From contig NZ_CP029187.1 in assembly GCF_003097535.1 (NCBI RefSeq), forward strand, positions 1,860,001 to 1,924,000: a DNA stretch of 64,000 bases. The letters are read 5' to 3'. The position numbers and the translations under genes were made by a program. The notes under the pieces are model-generated. The model worked only from the letters and a program-made list of their open reading frames with translations. It had not been told where the DNA came from and made no database searches. Positions 1 through 8,639 of this stretch are shown here, piece after piece; positions within the stretch are counted from its first letter, which is position 1; every line of letters begins with the position of its first letter. The stretch comes from Flavobacterium pallidum. GTDB taxonomy: Bacteria; Bacteroidota; Bacteroidia; Flavobacteriales; Flavobacteriaceae.

Positions 1-1919
1 GATGACATTTCATTCCAAAGTGACTGTACGTAAGCGGTATTTTGACCTAAATACAATGAGCCACCGTGAATCGGATACATTTCAATACCATATGCGGCAG
101 CGATATCTCCAGTCCAGAAGGTTTGGTTGTCATAGCCATTTCCCCAGATCCTTGATGCCACCTTGAAGCCGTAACCGGGCTTAAACGTACGGTTGTTGAC
201 ATCAAACCAATATTCTTCTATCGCGGTCTGTTCCGTAGTGTAAATGTAGATTCCCAGATCGCGTATCGCATTATTTTCGGTAATTGTCCCCCAATGGATC
301 AGCGATGACGCGAACTGCATGCTTTCGGAAGTCGATTCCTGGTCGTTGCCAAAAGGAAACGTTGCGAAACCATTTGCCCAACTGTGTCCTGCATACGGAC
401 TGAAATTACGCAAATAAGGAAACATTAAGTCATTCCTGTCACTTGATGCGGCATCACGTACCAACATGTTAATCATCGGTCCCCACTGGTTTGCCCAACC
501 TGGTTCAAACTGTTCCATAAAAGCTGCGGCATGTATGAAATAGCCCCAGTGAAAATGATGGTCGTTAATATTGGAATCCTGGCCGTGCCCCGCCGGATAG
601 CCAATCAGCGTAGACCATGTAGGGTTATAATAAAACAGGAAAGCCACTTCACCTGAATCCGCTTTAAGCCAGTCTTCAAGGCGTTCTTTTATGGTAGCGA
701 CAATTTTATTCCGTGCTTGCACTTCACCGGTTTCGTCGGCAATCCGTGCGGTTTGGATTAAACGGTTCATGACCTGGCCTTCGTTATAAGAATCGGTCCA
801 GGTGGCCAGTCCATCATTTTCAATCTGGGCAATTTTACTGTCGAGTTTGGCGGGATTGAAGCCGGGACTGTAATTGTCAAGGTAAGGCAAGGTGGGCAAT
901 ATGCCTTTAAAAGTATTTTCGACAGTAAAAGTATTTCCGTCAAGCGTCCTGATCTCTCCTCGGATAGAAGGATATGCGTAGCCAGAAGGTGTTGCCGAAG
1001 CTGAAGCCAAATGCGCCCATTGATGCGGCAATAGACCCAATAATATATTGGTTTCCGTCCCTTCTTTTACATCAGTGGTAACATTGAAAACAGTGGTCAG
1101 TTTGGCTGTCGCCTGGTTGTAATTCCATTCGGAAGTCGTATTGGCAGGAAATACATAAGCATATTTTTTATATAGATTAGCCACCGCTGTAACATCACTT
1201 GCCGAAGGTGGAATGTAAGCCATCGACCAGTAATTTTTATTGTTAAGGGTTGAGGTATACGTATTCCCTGTTTGTAGCCAGCTGCTGCCAACCGGTGCAT
1301 AAACGGCGAAATCTGCGCCCTGGTGGGAATTGGTGACAACCAACATTTCATTGCTGATGGTTACCGTTCCTTCTGTAATTTTCAGCTGTGCTACATCGGC
1401 GGAATTTTTTGTGAAATAAATAAAAGGCATCCCGATCCCAGCCGTTGCTTCAAACTGGTGTGCGCCATTGCTCCAGTCCATGGTAACGGTCCAGTCGGAG
1501 TAATCGGCAACTTTCGTCTGTGCGGCATTCAGTCCCGTTACGCCGACAGTTATTGGTAAAGCATCGTCCAATGGCTGGCTCGCTCCGTTTGGAGTCGATG
1601 TCGGTACAATGTAACTTACAACCAAACCATCGTTCACCGTTTTCATTGCCAACGGATAATTGAACAGGTTGGCAGCATGGTTTTCTTTTAATAATGCGGA
1701 CCACCAATCATTCGTCGGGACTGGTTTCCCGACAGCATTGCCCGTGAGCTGGGGTGCGCCGGACGGAAATGCATTTCTTCCCGCTGAATCTGTTCCGGGA
1801 AAAGAATTGGAATATCCACCGCTACCGACGGTTGTAAATTGTGCGTGGATTTGTGTAGTAAAAACCACACACAGCAGTGTAAAAATCTGAATAATGTTTT
1901 TTTGGTAAATATTTTTCAT
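1..1919 (-). CDS. GH81 endo-beta-1,3-glucanase, 3' end beyond window edge
   Basis: Open frame of at least 639 codons from an ATG at 1919, running off the left edge without a stop. The first 25 residues form a signal peptide ending near IHAQF, so the enzyme is exported. The body matches glycoside hydrolase family 81 (endo-1,3-beta-D-glucan hydrolase): an NDWWSALL segment near residue 60, DHHFHWGYF with Asp453 where the family has its catalytic acid, and a GNDQESTSE motif with Glu528 and Glu532 in the i/i+4 spacing of the family's other catalytic carboxylates. Likely substrates are laminarin-type or fungal beta-1,3-glucans. The C-terminus is missing, so a T9SS signal or carbohydrate-binding module cannot be seen. 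No SusC/SusD genes are in view, so membership of a polysaccharide utilisation locus is undecided. The next gene is divergent, separated by 220 bp in which I see no clear minus-strand -7 element. Family call is confident; substrate is inferred. Confidence 0.9.
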   Translation of the reverse strand, partial: MKNIYQKNIIQIFTLLCVVFTTQIHAQFTTVGSGGYSNSFPGTDSAGRNAFPSGAPQLTGNAVGKPVPTNDWWSALLKENHAANLFNYPLAMKTVNDGLVVSYIVPTSTPNGASQPLDDALPITVGVTGLNAAQTKVADYSDWTVTMDWSNGAHQFEATAGIGMPFIYFTKNSADVAQLKITEGTVTISNEMLVVTNSHQGADFAVYAPVGSSWLQTGNTYTSTLNNKNYWSMAYIPPSASDVTAVANLYKKYAYVFPANTTSEWNYNQATAKLTTVFNVTTDVKEGTETNILLGLLPHQWAHLASASATPSGYAYPSIRGEIRTLDGNTFTVENTFKGILPTLPYLDNYSPGFNPAKLDSKIAQIENDGLATWTDSYNEGQVMNRLIQTARIADETGEVQARNKIVATIKERLEDWLKADSGEVAFLFYYNPTWSTLIGYPAGHGQDSNINDHHFHWGYFIHAAAFMEQFEPGWANQWGPMINMLVRDAASSDRNDLMFPYLRNFSPYAGHSWANGFATFPFGNDQESTSESMQFASSLIHWGTITENNAIRDLGIYIYTTEQTAIEEYWFDVNNRTFKPGYGFKVASRIWGNGYDNQTFWTGDIAAAYGIEMYPIHGGSLYLGQNTAYVQSLWNEMS

Positions 1920-2107
1920 GAATTTTTTAATTTCCTGCAATTTAAGGAGTGTCATTTACGATAAGTGCCATTTTGGATATATACAAACCATACACGGCTG
2001 CGCTTCAGACGGAATGAGCATATCTGCAACTATACTTTACCTATACAAACCCGATAGAGAAGTTTGACATTGCTTACATTCTATGGTAGTTGTTTGATAT
2101 TATTCGC

Positions 2108-2115
2108 TATTTTTG
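2108..2115 (+). promoter_or_regulatory. -7 element TATTTTTG of purine nucleoside phosphorylase gene
   Basis: Exact match to the Bacteroidota -7 consensus TAnnTTTG, 24 nt before the ATG at 2140. It overlaps an upstream in-frame TTG at 2113, which argues against that TTG being the start. No convincing -33 TTG box at the right spacing. Confidence 0.55.
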
Positions 2116-2139
2116 GAAGCATTTAAAAAATTGATTTCC

Positions 2140-2955
2140 ATGTGGGAAAAAGTACAGCATACGGCGGCTTTCATCAACGAAAAAACAAATCATTTCAACC
2201 CTCAATACGGCGTAATCCTTGGTTCCGGCCTGGGGAGTTTTACCGACGATATTGATATTCAATTCACGATTCCATATCATGACATCCCGAATTTCCCGGT
2301 TTCGACGGTGCAGGGGCATAAAGGTGCTTTGGTTTTTGGTATGATAGGCAGCAAAAAAGTCGTGGCGATGCAAGGCCGTTTTCATTTTTATGAAGGCTAT
2401 GACATGAAAGAAGTGACTTTCCCGGTGCGCGTGATGAAATACATCGGCGTGGAAAAACTCATCGTATCCAATGCCTCAGGAGGTGTAAATCCAAATTATA
2501 AAGTGGGTTCGATTGTCATTCTGAAGGACCAGGTCAATTTATTGCCGGAGCATCCGTTGCGCGGTGTCAACGATGAGCGTTTCGGTCCGAGGTTTGTAAA
2601 TATGAGTGAACCTTTTTCAGTTAAAATGATGGCCAAAGCCAAAGAAGTTGCTGCGCAGTTGGGAATTCCCGTTCAGGACGGCATTTACCTTGGGTTGCAG
2701 GGGCCGACATTTGAAACACTTTCTGAATATAGGATGGTCAAAATCCTAGGTGCGGATTGCGTCGGAATGTCTACCGTTCCTGAAGTGATTGTGGCCAGGC
2801 ATATGGATCTGGAAACTTTCGGGATTTCCGTCATTACCGATATGGGCGATGAGGAAAGCATTGGAACGATAACCCACCAGGAAGTTTTGGAAGCGGCCCA
2901 AAAAGCGGAGCCGTTGGTCCGGAATTTAATTAAAAACCTGATTGAACAGTATTAA
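2140..2955 (+). CDS. purine nucleoside phosphorylase (PNP/MTAP family)
   Basis: 271-residue cytosolic enzyme that phosphorolyses purine nucleosides to free base and ribose-1-phosphate in purine salvage. The phosphate-binding loop GSGLG is at residues 28-32, followed by TVQGHKG, QGRFHFYEGY, VSNASGG and the base-site region GPTFETLSEYRM...GMSTVPE, all typical of the trimeric PNP class and of normal length (about 270). The frame is open upstream to a TTG at 2113, but that codon sits inside a -7 promoter element, so the ATG at 2140 (MWEKVQ) is chosen. The stop overlaps the last codon of the convergent histidine kinase gene by 4 bp. The trimeric guanosine/inosine-preferring class is inferred. Confidence 0.93.
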   Translation: MWEKVQHTAAFINEKTNHFNPQYGVILGSGLGSFTDDIDIQFTIPYHDIPNFPVSTVQGHKGALVFGMIGSKKVVAMQGRFHFYEGYDMKEVTFPVRVMKYIGVEKLIVSNASGGVNPNYKVGSIVILKDQVNLLPEHPLRGVNDERFGPRFVNMSEPFSVKMMAKAKEVAAQLGIPVQDGIYLGLQGPTFETLSEYRMVKILGADCVGMSTVPEVIVARHMDLETFGISVITDMGDEESIGTITHQEVLEAAQKAEPLVRNLIKNLIEQY

Positions 2956-4436
2956 GCACTTTCTTTCTGTACGTATTCAGCAATGATAGCAAAGAAATTA
3001 TCAGGCTCGAAAGGTTTGGTGATTACCTCATTCATACCATATGACAACAGCATTTCGCGGTTTTCCAATAATGAAATGGCAGTCAGTGCAACAATAGGCG
3101 TATTGGAGTCAAAAAGGCGTATTTGCTGCGTGGCAATGGTTCCGTTGATGCCAGGAAGGTGTACATCCATCAGGATCAGGTCGTAGCGGTTTTGCCGGGC
3201 TATAATTACGGCTTCTTCCCCGGTTTCAACAATTTCGCAGCACATCTGCTTTTTTTCCAGCAGCCTCTTGGTAATCATCTGATTGATTTTATTATCCTCA
3301 ACCAATAGTATCCTTTTGGAAATGAAATCTTTGTCGTCAAAGTTTTGCCCGGTAACCGGTTGTATGTTGCCTTCCCTAAATTCCAGAGTAAACGAAAAAA
3401 CGGTACCCTGCCCGATTTTACTAGAGAGATTGATATTGCCGCCCAGTATGATGATCAGCCTCCTGACGATGGCCAGGCCGAGTCCGGTACCGCCGTATTT
3501 GCGGTTAATTTCAATCGAGCCTTGTGAAAAACTCTCAAAAACACTTTCCTGTTTGTCCGCCGGAATCCCAATACCGGTATCAGAAACTTCGAAATATACG
3601 GTAGATTTCCTGTTTTCAGATTTGAGCAGTTTCAACAAAACCGAAATTTTTCCCTGTTGGGTAAACTTTATGGCATTGTTAATCAGGTTCATGAATATCT
3701 GTGATAATTTTGTCGGGTCCCCGATAAGCATTTCGGGAATGTCGGGATCAATTTGCAGGGTAAATTCGTTTTTGTTCTTAGCAGCCTGCTCCTTCATGGA
3801 CTGATGTATGCCTGTAAATAGTTCTCGTACATCGAAATCTATTTTCTCCACTTCAATGTTTCTCGATTCAATACGATTGATTTCAAGGATTTCATTGATA
3901 TAATTTAAAAGATAATTCCCGGAAAACTGAAGTGAATTCAGGTAATCCAGTTGAGAAGGTTTTGGATCCTCCTCAATAAGCAGGTGTGTTATTCCGGTAA
4001 TGGCATTCAGCGGCGTGCGCAATTCATGGCTCACTGTAGAAAGGAATTCGGACCTGGCCGTAGATGCCCTTTCTGCCTTTTCTTTAGCCAACAGCAATTC
4101 GCTGTTTTTTTCCTGCAGCAACGCATTGTTCTGTTTGCGGATAATATTATTCCGGTACAATGAAAGGCTCAGTAGCGAGAGTATTGAAATCAAAGCCAGG
4201 CTGAGGATGCTGACAACCTTTGAGAATTTACTCTCCGGATTAATAGTATTATGTGCAGAAACTTCCTCAGGTTTCAGGCTGTTTTGTGATTTTGAAGGAG
4301 TAGTATTGTCGAAAAGAGAGAAGAAATCAGAAGGGGAGGCTAAATTGATTGTGATTGTCTTTTCTTGTAACGCCGCTGCGGAAACCCTCAAATTACCACA
4401 CAAAATTAAAAGTAAGAAAACAATTATTAACCTCAT
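2952..4436 (-). CDS. hybrid sensor histidine kinase with C-terminal receiver
   Basis: 494 residues. An N-terminal signal sequence (1-20), a short 60-residue periplasmic stretch and one transmembrane segment near 75-95 precede a coiled linker. The HisKA H-box SHELRTPLNA has phospho-acceptor His137. The HATPase domain shows NLINNAIKFT (N box), DTGIGIP (G1) and GTGLGLAIVRRL (G2). A receiver domain (about 372-490) starts at LLVEDN, with phospho-acceptor Asp424 in LMDVHLPG and the conserved Lys in ITKPFE. It is a complete hybrid kinase, but with almost no extracytoplasmic sensor, so the signal may come through the membrane or a partner. It lies 33 bp downstream of gap on the same strand and could be cotranscribed. 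The output partner is not in view; an HPt protein or direct transfer is inferred from the family. Confidence 0.9.
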   Translation of the reverse strand: MRLIIVFLLLILCGNLRVSAAALQEKTITINLASPSDFFSLFDNTTPSKSQNSLKPEEVSAHNTINPESKFSKVVSILSLALISILSLLSLSLYRNNIIRKQNNALLQEKNSELLLAKEKAERASTARSEFLSTVSHELRTPLNAITGITHLLIEEDPKPSQLDYLNSLQFSGNYLLNYINEILEINRIESRNIEVEKIDFDVRELFTGIHQSMKEQAAKNKNEFTLQIDPDIPEMLIGDPTKLSQIFMNLINNAIKFTQQGKISVLLKLLKSENRKSTVYFEVSDTGIGIPADKQESVFESFSQGSIEINRKYGGTGLGLAIVRRLIIILGGNINLSSKIGQGTVFSFTLEFREGNIQPVTGQNFDDKDFISKRILLVEDNKINQMITKRLLEKKQMCCEIVETGEEAVIIARQNRYDLILMDVHLPGINGTIATQQIRLFDSNTPIVALTAISLLENREMLLSYGMNEVITKPFEPDNFFAIIAEYVQKESA

Positions 4437-4469
4437 TGCATTGTCCTGATTAGCCGCAATAAATATAAT

Positions 4470-5468
4470 TTATTTCTGAAACAAAATCCTAATTAAATCG
4501 ATAATTCTTGACGAATAGCCAATCTCATTATCGTACCAGCCGACCACTTTTACCATTTTGTCAATCACAGATGTCAATTGCGCATCAAATAAGCAGGAAT
4601 TGCGATTTCCTAAAATATCAACTGAAACAATCGGGTCCTCGGTATAAGCCAGGATACCTTTCAGGTCACCTTGTGAGGCTCTTAGAAAGGCATCGTTGAT
4701 TTCGTCAATACTGACTTCACGTTTTACATAACAGGTAATGTCTGTCAGCGAGCCATCCGGTACAGGAACACGGATGCCACTTCCGCCAATTTTACCATCA
4801 AATTCCGGGAATATTTTGGTCAGTGCTTTTGCAGCGCCGGTGGTTGTAGGAACAATCGATTGCGACGCGCCGCGGGCCCTGCGTAAATCCTTATGCGGTT
4901 GGTCGTGCAGGCTTTGGTCAGTAGTGTAGGAGTGGACCGTAGTGATATATGCCTGTTCGATCCCGCATAATTCGCTAATGATTTTAATCATCGGGGCAGC
5001 ATTGTTTGTCGTACAGCTGGCGTTGGAGACGATGGTTTCAGTACCGTCTAGAATGTGTTCATTTACGCCCAATACCACGGTTTTGATACTGTCTACTTCC
5101 GAGGGTGCCGACAGGATCACTTTTTTGGCTCCGGCCAAAATGTGTGCGTTGATTTCGTCAAAAGTTTTATACTTTCCGGTGGATTCGATAACCACATCAA
5201 CATTAATGGATTTCCAGTCAAGGTTAGAAATCTCCTTTTCATGGAAAAAACGGTAAGATTTCCCATTGACGATTATGGAATCTTCATCGAAACTACAGTC
5301 GTAAGGTAAAATGCCGTGGATGCTGTCATATTTGATAAGATGCGACATCGTTTTATTATCGGCGATATCATTAATGCCAACGACTTCAATTTCAGGATGG
5401 TCAATCAGTAACCGGAATACATTGCGTCCGATGCGCCCGAAGCCGTTGATGGCGATTTTTGTTTTCAA
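4470..5468 (-). CDS. gap: type I glyceraldehyde-3-phosphate dehydrogenase
   Basis: 332 residues, standard length. Catalyses NAD(P)-dependent oxidative phosphorylation of glyceraldehyde-3-phosphate in glycolysis/gluconeogenesis in the cytosol. The Rossmann fingerprint INGFGRIGRN is at residues 6-15; the catalytic cysteine is Cys152 in SNASCTTN; THSYTTDQ, GAAKALTKIFPE and the C-terminal WYDNEIGYSSRI complete the family signature. Asp32-equivalent context (GINDIAD) suggests NAD preference, by inference. The gene follows lipA on the same strand with a 67-bp spacer holding GC-rich TTCAGGG-type repeats. Start ATG at 5468 gives the canonical N-terminus MKTKIAINGFGRIGR. Confidence 0.96.
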   Translation of the reverse strand: MKTKIAINGFGRIGRNVFRLLIDHPEIEVVGINDIADNKTMSHLIKYDSIHGILPYDCSFDEDSIIVNGKSYRFFHEKEISNLDWKSINVDVVIESTGKYKTFDEINAHILAGAKKVILSAPSEVDSIKTVVLGVNEHILDGTETIVSNASCTTNNAAPMIKIISELCGIEQAYITTVHSYTTDQSLHDQPHKDLRRARGASQSIVPTTTGAAKALTKIFPEFDGKIGGSGIRVPVPDGSLTDITCYVKREVSIDEINDAFLRASQGDLKGILAYTEDPIVSVDILGNRNSCLFDAQLTSVIDKMVKVVGWYDNEIGYSSRIIDLIRILFQK

Positions 5469-5535
5469 TTGGTTCAGGGTTCAGGGCCAGGGCTGAGGGG
5501 TTTGGCGTGCACCTTGAACCCCGTACCTTGTGCCG
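5469..5535. repeat. GC-rich short-repeat spacer between lipA and gap
   Basis: The spacer contains GGTTCAGGG followed by GTTCAGGG and CCAGGGC, then an inverted partner CCTTGAACCCCGTACCTTG. This gives imperfect direct and inverted copies of a 7-bp unit (TTCAGGG / CTTGAAC). Composition is far richer in G+C than other spacers here. Function not evident; it may be a decayed minisatellite. Confidence 0.5.
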
Positions 5536-6405
5536 TTAAAGAATATGTTTCTGTGCATGGTAACTCGAGCGCACCAAAGCCCCGCTTTCTACATGGCGGA
5601 AGCCCATTTCCTTACCGATTTCCTCGTATTTCTTAAATTGCTCCGGCGTAATGAATTCCTTCACCGGCAGGTGTTTTTTTGAAGGCTGCAGGTATTGCCC
5701 GATCGTGACGATATCCACATTGGCATCCCGCAGGTCGCGCATGGTCTGGAGGACTTCTTCCTCAGTTTCCCCAAGGCCGAGCATGATCCCGGATTTGGTA
5801 CGGTTGATTCCTTTGGCTTTTAAATACCTTAAAACCTCGAGGCTGCGGTCATATTTTGCCTGGATACGGACCTCGCGTGTCAATCGGCGTACGGTTTCCA
5901 TATTGTGTGACACGACTTCGGGATTGGCTTCCACGATCCGGTCGATATTCCTTTCGATGCCCTGGAAATCAGGAATCAGTGTTTCTAAAGTTGTTTCAGG
6001 ATTCATCCTGCGAATGGCTTTGACCGTCTCAATCCAGATGATGGAACCGCCATCTTTCAGGTCATCCCGGTCAACGCTGGTCACTACGGCATGCTTGATC
6101 TTCATGATCTTGATGGAGCGCGCCACTTTTTCCGGTTCATCCCAATCCACAGTTTCCGGCCGGCCTGTTTTTACGCCGCAGAAACCACACGAGCGCGTGC
6201 ATACGTTTCCGAGGATCATAAAAGTAGCGGTACCTTCACCCCAGCATTCCCCCATATTCGGGCAGCTTCCTGAGGTACAGATCGTGTTGAGTTTATATTT
6301 ATCGACCAGTCCGCGGAGCTCGGTGTATTTCTGGCCTATCGGTAGTTTTACCTTAAGCCATTTTGGCTTACCAACGGGGAGTGCGTTGTCTAAAACAGTT
6401 TCCAT
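5536..6405 (-). CDS. lipA: lipoyl synthase
   Basis: 289 residues. Radical SAM enzyme that inserts two sulfurs into protein-bound octanoyl groups to make the lipoyl cofactor of 2-oxoacid dehydrogenases and the glycine cleavage system. The auxiliary 4Fe-4S cluster ligands are Cys43, Cys48 and Cys54 ([12 protein letters not shown]); the radical SAM cluster ligands are Cys69, Cys73 and Cys76 (CTRSCGFC); the C-terminal RSSYHA carries the serine that ligates the auxiliary cluster. All key residues are intact. A -7 element TATCTTTG lies 20 nt upstream of the ATG (6426-6433 on the minus strand). gap follows downstream. Confidence 0.97.
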   Translation of the reverse strand: METVLDNALPVGKPKWLKVKLPIGQKYTELRGLVDKYKLNTICTSGSCPNMGECWGEGTATFMILGNVCTRSCGFCGVKTGRPETVDWDEPEKVARSIKIMKIKHAVVTSVDRDDLKDGGSIIWIETVKAIRRMNPETTLETLIPDFQGIERNIDRIVEANPEVVSHNMETVRRLTREVRIQAKYDRSLEVLRYLKAKGINRTKSGIMLGLGETEEEVLQTMRDLRDANVDIVTIGQYLQPSKKHLPVKEFITPEQFKKYEEIGKEMGFRHVESGALVRSSYHAQKHIL

Positions 6406-6425
6406 AGCAACATTTTTATCGGGGA

Positions 6426-6433
6426 CAAAGATA
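6426..6433 (-). promoter_or_regulatory. -7 element TATCTTTG of lipA
   Basis: Read on the minus strand this is an exact TAnnTTTG match, ending 20 nt before the lipA ATG and just beyond the stop of the next gene upstream. Confidence 0.55.
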
Positions 6434-6457
6434 CGGAATAGTATTCAGTTGACTGTA

Positions 6458-6865
6458 TTAATTTGTCGCGTGTTTCAATTGATAAGTCCTGTTGATACCG
6501 GGCCGGTACAGCGTCATAGTACCGTTTTCGATGGTGGCCGAAAAATACAATTCGTTGTCACTAATGCGCCTGCATTCATAAGTATTGGTGCCCGTTTCTG
6601 CCCATTTATAAGCATTTTCCGAGACCAAATCACACGGAATTTCCGCTGAAAGAGATGCTTCGTTGTAAAAGTTGTCCGTGCCAAAAGCGTACCTCCAGTT
6701 GTTTTCACAACCGGTTAACGCAGCTTCATTTGTTGTCGATTGGTTTCCCTGGAACGCTTTGGTGATTTTCCAGATACCAAGTATGGAATCATCTGCTTTT
6801 TCATTTTCAGAAGAACAGGAAAAAAGCAAAATAGCGATTATGGGTAAGATGAATTTGAGTTTCAT
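6458..6865 (-). CDS. lipocalin-like lipoprotein
   Basis: 135 residues. N-terminal lipoprotein signal with lipobox LLFSC (Cys16), so probably lipid-anchored in the envelope. The rest (SILGIWKITKAF... CENNWRYAF ... YECRRISDNELYFSATIENGTMTLYRP) has the one-domain lipocalin-like pattern common in Bacteroidota, opening with a GxW motif (LGIWKI). Ligand unknown. Its ATG overlaps the stop of the upstream membrane-protein gene by 4 bp (6862-6865), indicating translational coupling. Annotation as lipocalin-like rests on the GxW strand and size only. Confidence 0.7.
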   Translation of the reverse strand: MKLKFILPIIAILLFSCSSENEKADDSILGIWKITKAFQGNQSTTNEAALTGCENNWRYAFGTDNFYNEASLSAEIPCDLVSENAYKWAETGTNTYECRRISDNELYFSATIENGTMTLYRPGINRTYQLKHATN

Positions 6866-7104
6866 AAATTGGATTTGTTTGTTTTAGGAAGAAATTTGAA
6901 GAGTGCATTAAGCAGTCCCAGGATCAGTGCGCTGACGATGGCAACAAAAAAACTTTTACAAAGTAATTTCCAGATTGCAATCGGGTTTTCAAGATTCATG
7001 TCGAAAAGGCCGAAGATGAATTGATAGGTCATGATGCCTGCCGCCGAAGCGACAAAAGCCACTTTGAAATAAGTGAGCCGGGATATTTTATCTGGTGTTT
7101 GCAT
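6862..7104 (-). CDS. small two-helix inner-membrane protein, unknown function
   Basis: 80 residues with two hydrophobic segments (about 12-32 and 48-68) separated by a short polar stretch, and a lysine-rich C-terminus that should be cytoplasmic. No enzymatic motif. First gene of a two-gene unit with the lipocalin-like lipoprotein (4-bp overlap). A -7 element TAAATTTG lies 16 nt upstream. I do not recognise the family; it resembles the small uncharacterised membrane proteins frequent in Flavobacteriaceae. Confidence 0.7.
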   Translation of the reverse strand: MQTPDKISRLTYFKVAFVASAAGIMTYQFIFGLFDMNLENPIAIWKLLCKSFFVAIVSALILGLLNALFKFLPKTNKSNL

Positions 7105-7120
7105 AGGTAAAAGTTTGAAA

Positions 7121-7128
7121 CAAATTTA
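7121..7128 (-). promoter_or_regulatory. -7 element TAAATTTG of the 7104-6458 gene pair
   Basis: Exact TAnnTTTG on the minus strand, 16 nt before the start of the small membrane-protein gene and just after the stop of the SRPBCC gene, so the pair probably has its own transcript. Confidence 0.5.
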
Positions 7129-7136
7129 CAGTTTAT

Positions 7137-7562
7137 TTATTGTATAAAATCCCCGAGCGCTGTTGTAAAATGCGTCCATCCAAGCATGAAATTGTCTTTG
7201 GACAATGCGGGGAATTCCTCCGGCTTGAAACTTGCCAGGCCGCTGTGGGTTAACGTCAGTTTTGTTTTTTCACCTTTCGGGGAAATCTCAAATTGCAACA
7301 GGGAATTTCCGGGATAACCTGCATAACGCCATTCATATGCGATTTTTTGCAGCGGGATCACTTCCGTGACTTTCCAGATGTGCACGAAATCCTTGCCTTC
7401 ATGGTGTACGTTGAATTCGGTCTGAAAACCAGCTTTGGGTTTAAAATCGGCAAGCTGCGGGAAATACCATTGTTTCATTTGGGCAATATCGGTTAAGGCG
7501 TTCCAGGTCTTTTCTCCGGAAGCATCATAAATATGTTCGATTACAAGTTTATCGTTATCCAT
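7137..7562 (-). CDS. SRPBCC / AHSA1-type domain protein
   Basis: 141 residues from ATG at 7562 (MDNDKLVIEH); an in-frame ATG at 7589 would add nine residues (MHHPIKSKN) that do not look family-like. Matches the activator-of-Hsp90-ATPase homologue 1-like START fold: KTWNALTDIAQMKQWYFP near the N-terminus, a central WKVTEVIP...IAYEWRY strand pair, and the C-terminal long helix starting LGWTHFTTALGDFI. Such proteins bind hydrophobic ligands in a deep pocket; no specific role is assigned. The gene is divergent from the K+ channel gene with a short spacer. Confidence 0.85.
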   Translation of the reverse strand: MDNDKLVIEHIYDASGEKTWNALTDIAQMKQWYFPQLADFKPKAGFQTEFNVHHEGKDFVHIWKVTEVIPLQKIAYEWRYAGYPGNSLLQFEISPKGEKTKLTLTHSGLASFKPEEFPALSKDNFMLGWTHFTTALGDFIQ

Positions 7563-7627
7563 GTTTTTCGATTTTATGGGATGGTGCATTAAAAGTAAAT
7601 ATTTTTTAGCTTTACGAAAAATACCTA

Positions 7628-8590
7628 ATGTCTTTACTCAGCAAAATTAACACTAAGGCTACCGCCGATGCCAATACGGGTTTCGGGACCAATCCGGGCA
7701 GTTACGGCGGCCGTTTCATCAATAAGGATGGGACTGCGAATATCAGCAAGCGTGGGATGAATCTTTTTTCGCGCATCAGCTGGTACCACACAATGATCAG
7801 TATGCCGCGCTGGAAATTCATGTCGATCCTTTTTACGTTTTATATTTTAGTGAATTTCGTTTTCGCGTGCATTTATTACTTTATCGGTGTCGAATACCTG
7901 GACGGGATTGAAACTACAGGCAGCGAAATCGTAAAATTCGGGAAGGCCTACTTCTTCAGCGCACAAACGTTTACAACGGTGGGTTACGGCCACATCAGCC
8001 CGAATGGCTTCCTGACGAGCTCGCTGGCAGCAGGAGAAGCTTTAGTGGGGTTGTTGAGTTTTGCGATTGCGACGGGACTTTTCTTCGGGCGGTTCAGCAA
8101 GCCGGTGGCACATATTAAATTTTCGCATAACGCATTGATTTCTCCATACCGCGGCGGATCGGCACTGATGTTAAGGCTCACGCCATTCAAGAATACTGAT
8201 TTTTCGGATGCGGTGGCCAAAATGACGCTTGGGATGAGCATTGAAGACAATGGGAAACTGACCAATAAATTTTATTCGCTTCCGCTCGAACTCGACAGGA
8301 TCAATGCGCTCACGCTGAGCTGGACGTTGGTGCACCCGATTACTGAGGACAGTCCGCTATGGGGTTTTAAGGAAGCCGATTTCAAATCTGTGGAAGGGGA
8401 GATTTTAGTGTATATCAGGACGTTTGACGATATGTTCAGCACAACGGTCGTGGCAAAGACCTCATATACGTTTGAGGAAATAGTGTATGGCGCGAAATTC
8501 GAGATCATGTATACTGAAAACGAGGCGAATACGAAAACCATATTGCATTTGGATAAACTTAATGAGTTCCGTAAAATGGTGTTGGATTAA
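7628..8590 (+). CDS. KirBac-type inward-rectifier potassium channel
   Basis: 320 residues. Two transmembrane helices (about 62-88 and 135-160) flank a pore helix and the K+ selectivity filter TVGYG at residues 117-121, followed by HISPNG. The long C-terminal half (about 165-315) is the Ig-like cytoplasmic domain of Kir channels (FGRFSKPVAHIKFSHNALISPYRGGSALMLR and onward), whose conserved start distinguishes KirBac from simple 2TM pore channels. Cytoplasmic membrane tetramer for K+ flux. All diagnostic features are intact and the length is usual. Ends at a bidirectional terminator. Confidence 0.93.
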   Translation: MSLLSKINTKATADANTGFGTNPGSYGGRFINKDGTANISKRGMNLFSRISWYHTMISMPRWKFMSILFTFYILVNFVFACIYYFIGVEYLDGIETTGSEIVKFGKAYFFSAQTFTTVGYGHISPNGFLTSSLAAGEALVGLLSFAIATGLFFGRFSKPVAHIKFSHNALISPYRGGSALMLRLTPFKNTDFSDAVAKMTLGMSIEDNGKLTNKFYSLPLELDRINALTLSWTLVHPITEDSPLWGFKEADFKSVEGEILVYIRTFDDMFSTTVVAKTSYTFEEIVYGAKFEIMYTENEANTKTILHLDKLNEFRKMVLD

Positions 8591-8593
8591 AAT

Positions 8594-8624
8594 AAAAAAG
8601 CACCTCCTTTGAAGTGCTTTTTTT
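8594..8624. terminator. bidirectional intrinsic terminator
   Basis: AAAAAAGCAC / GTGCTTTTTT stem with A- and T-tracts on both sides, between the convergent K+ channel and YceI-like genes. Confidence 0.85.
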
Positions 8625-8639
8625 ATGCTTGAAAAGCGA

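Noticed and set aside
1920..2107. Gene in the spacer between GH81 and the phosphorylase
   Set aside because: No frame with coding character; only AT-rich sequence and a weak minus-strand leader.
2113..2139. Upstream TTG start for the purine nucleoside phosphorylase
   Set aside because: The TTG is part of the -7 element TATTTTTG, and family alignment begins near MWEKV.
5651..6649. Long plus-strand frame of 332 codons opposite lipA
   Set aside because: It is antisense to a fully conserved lipoyl synthase and lacks any recognisable domain.
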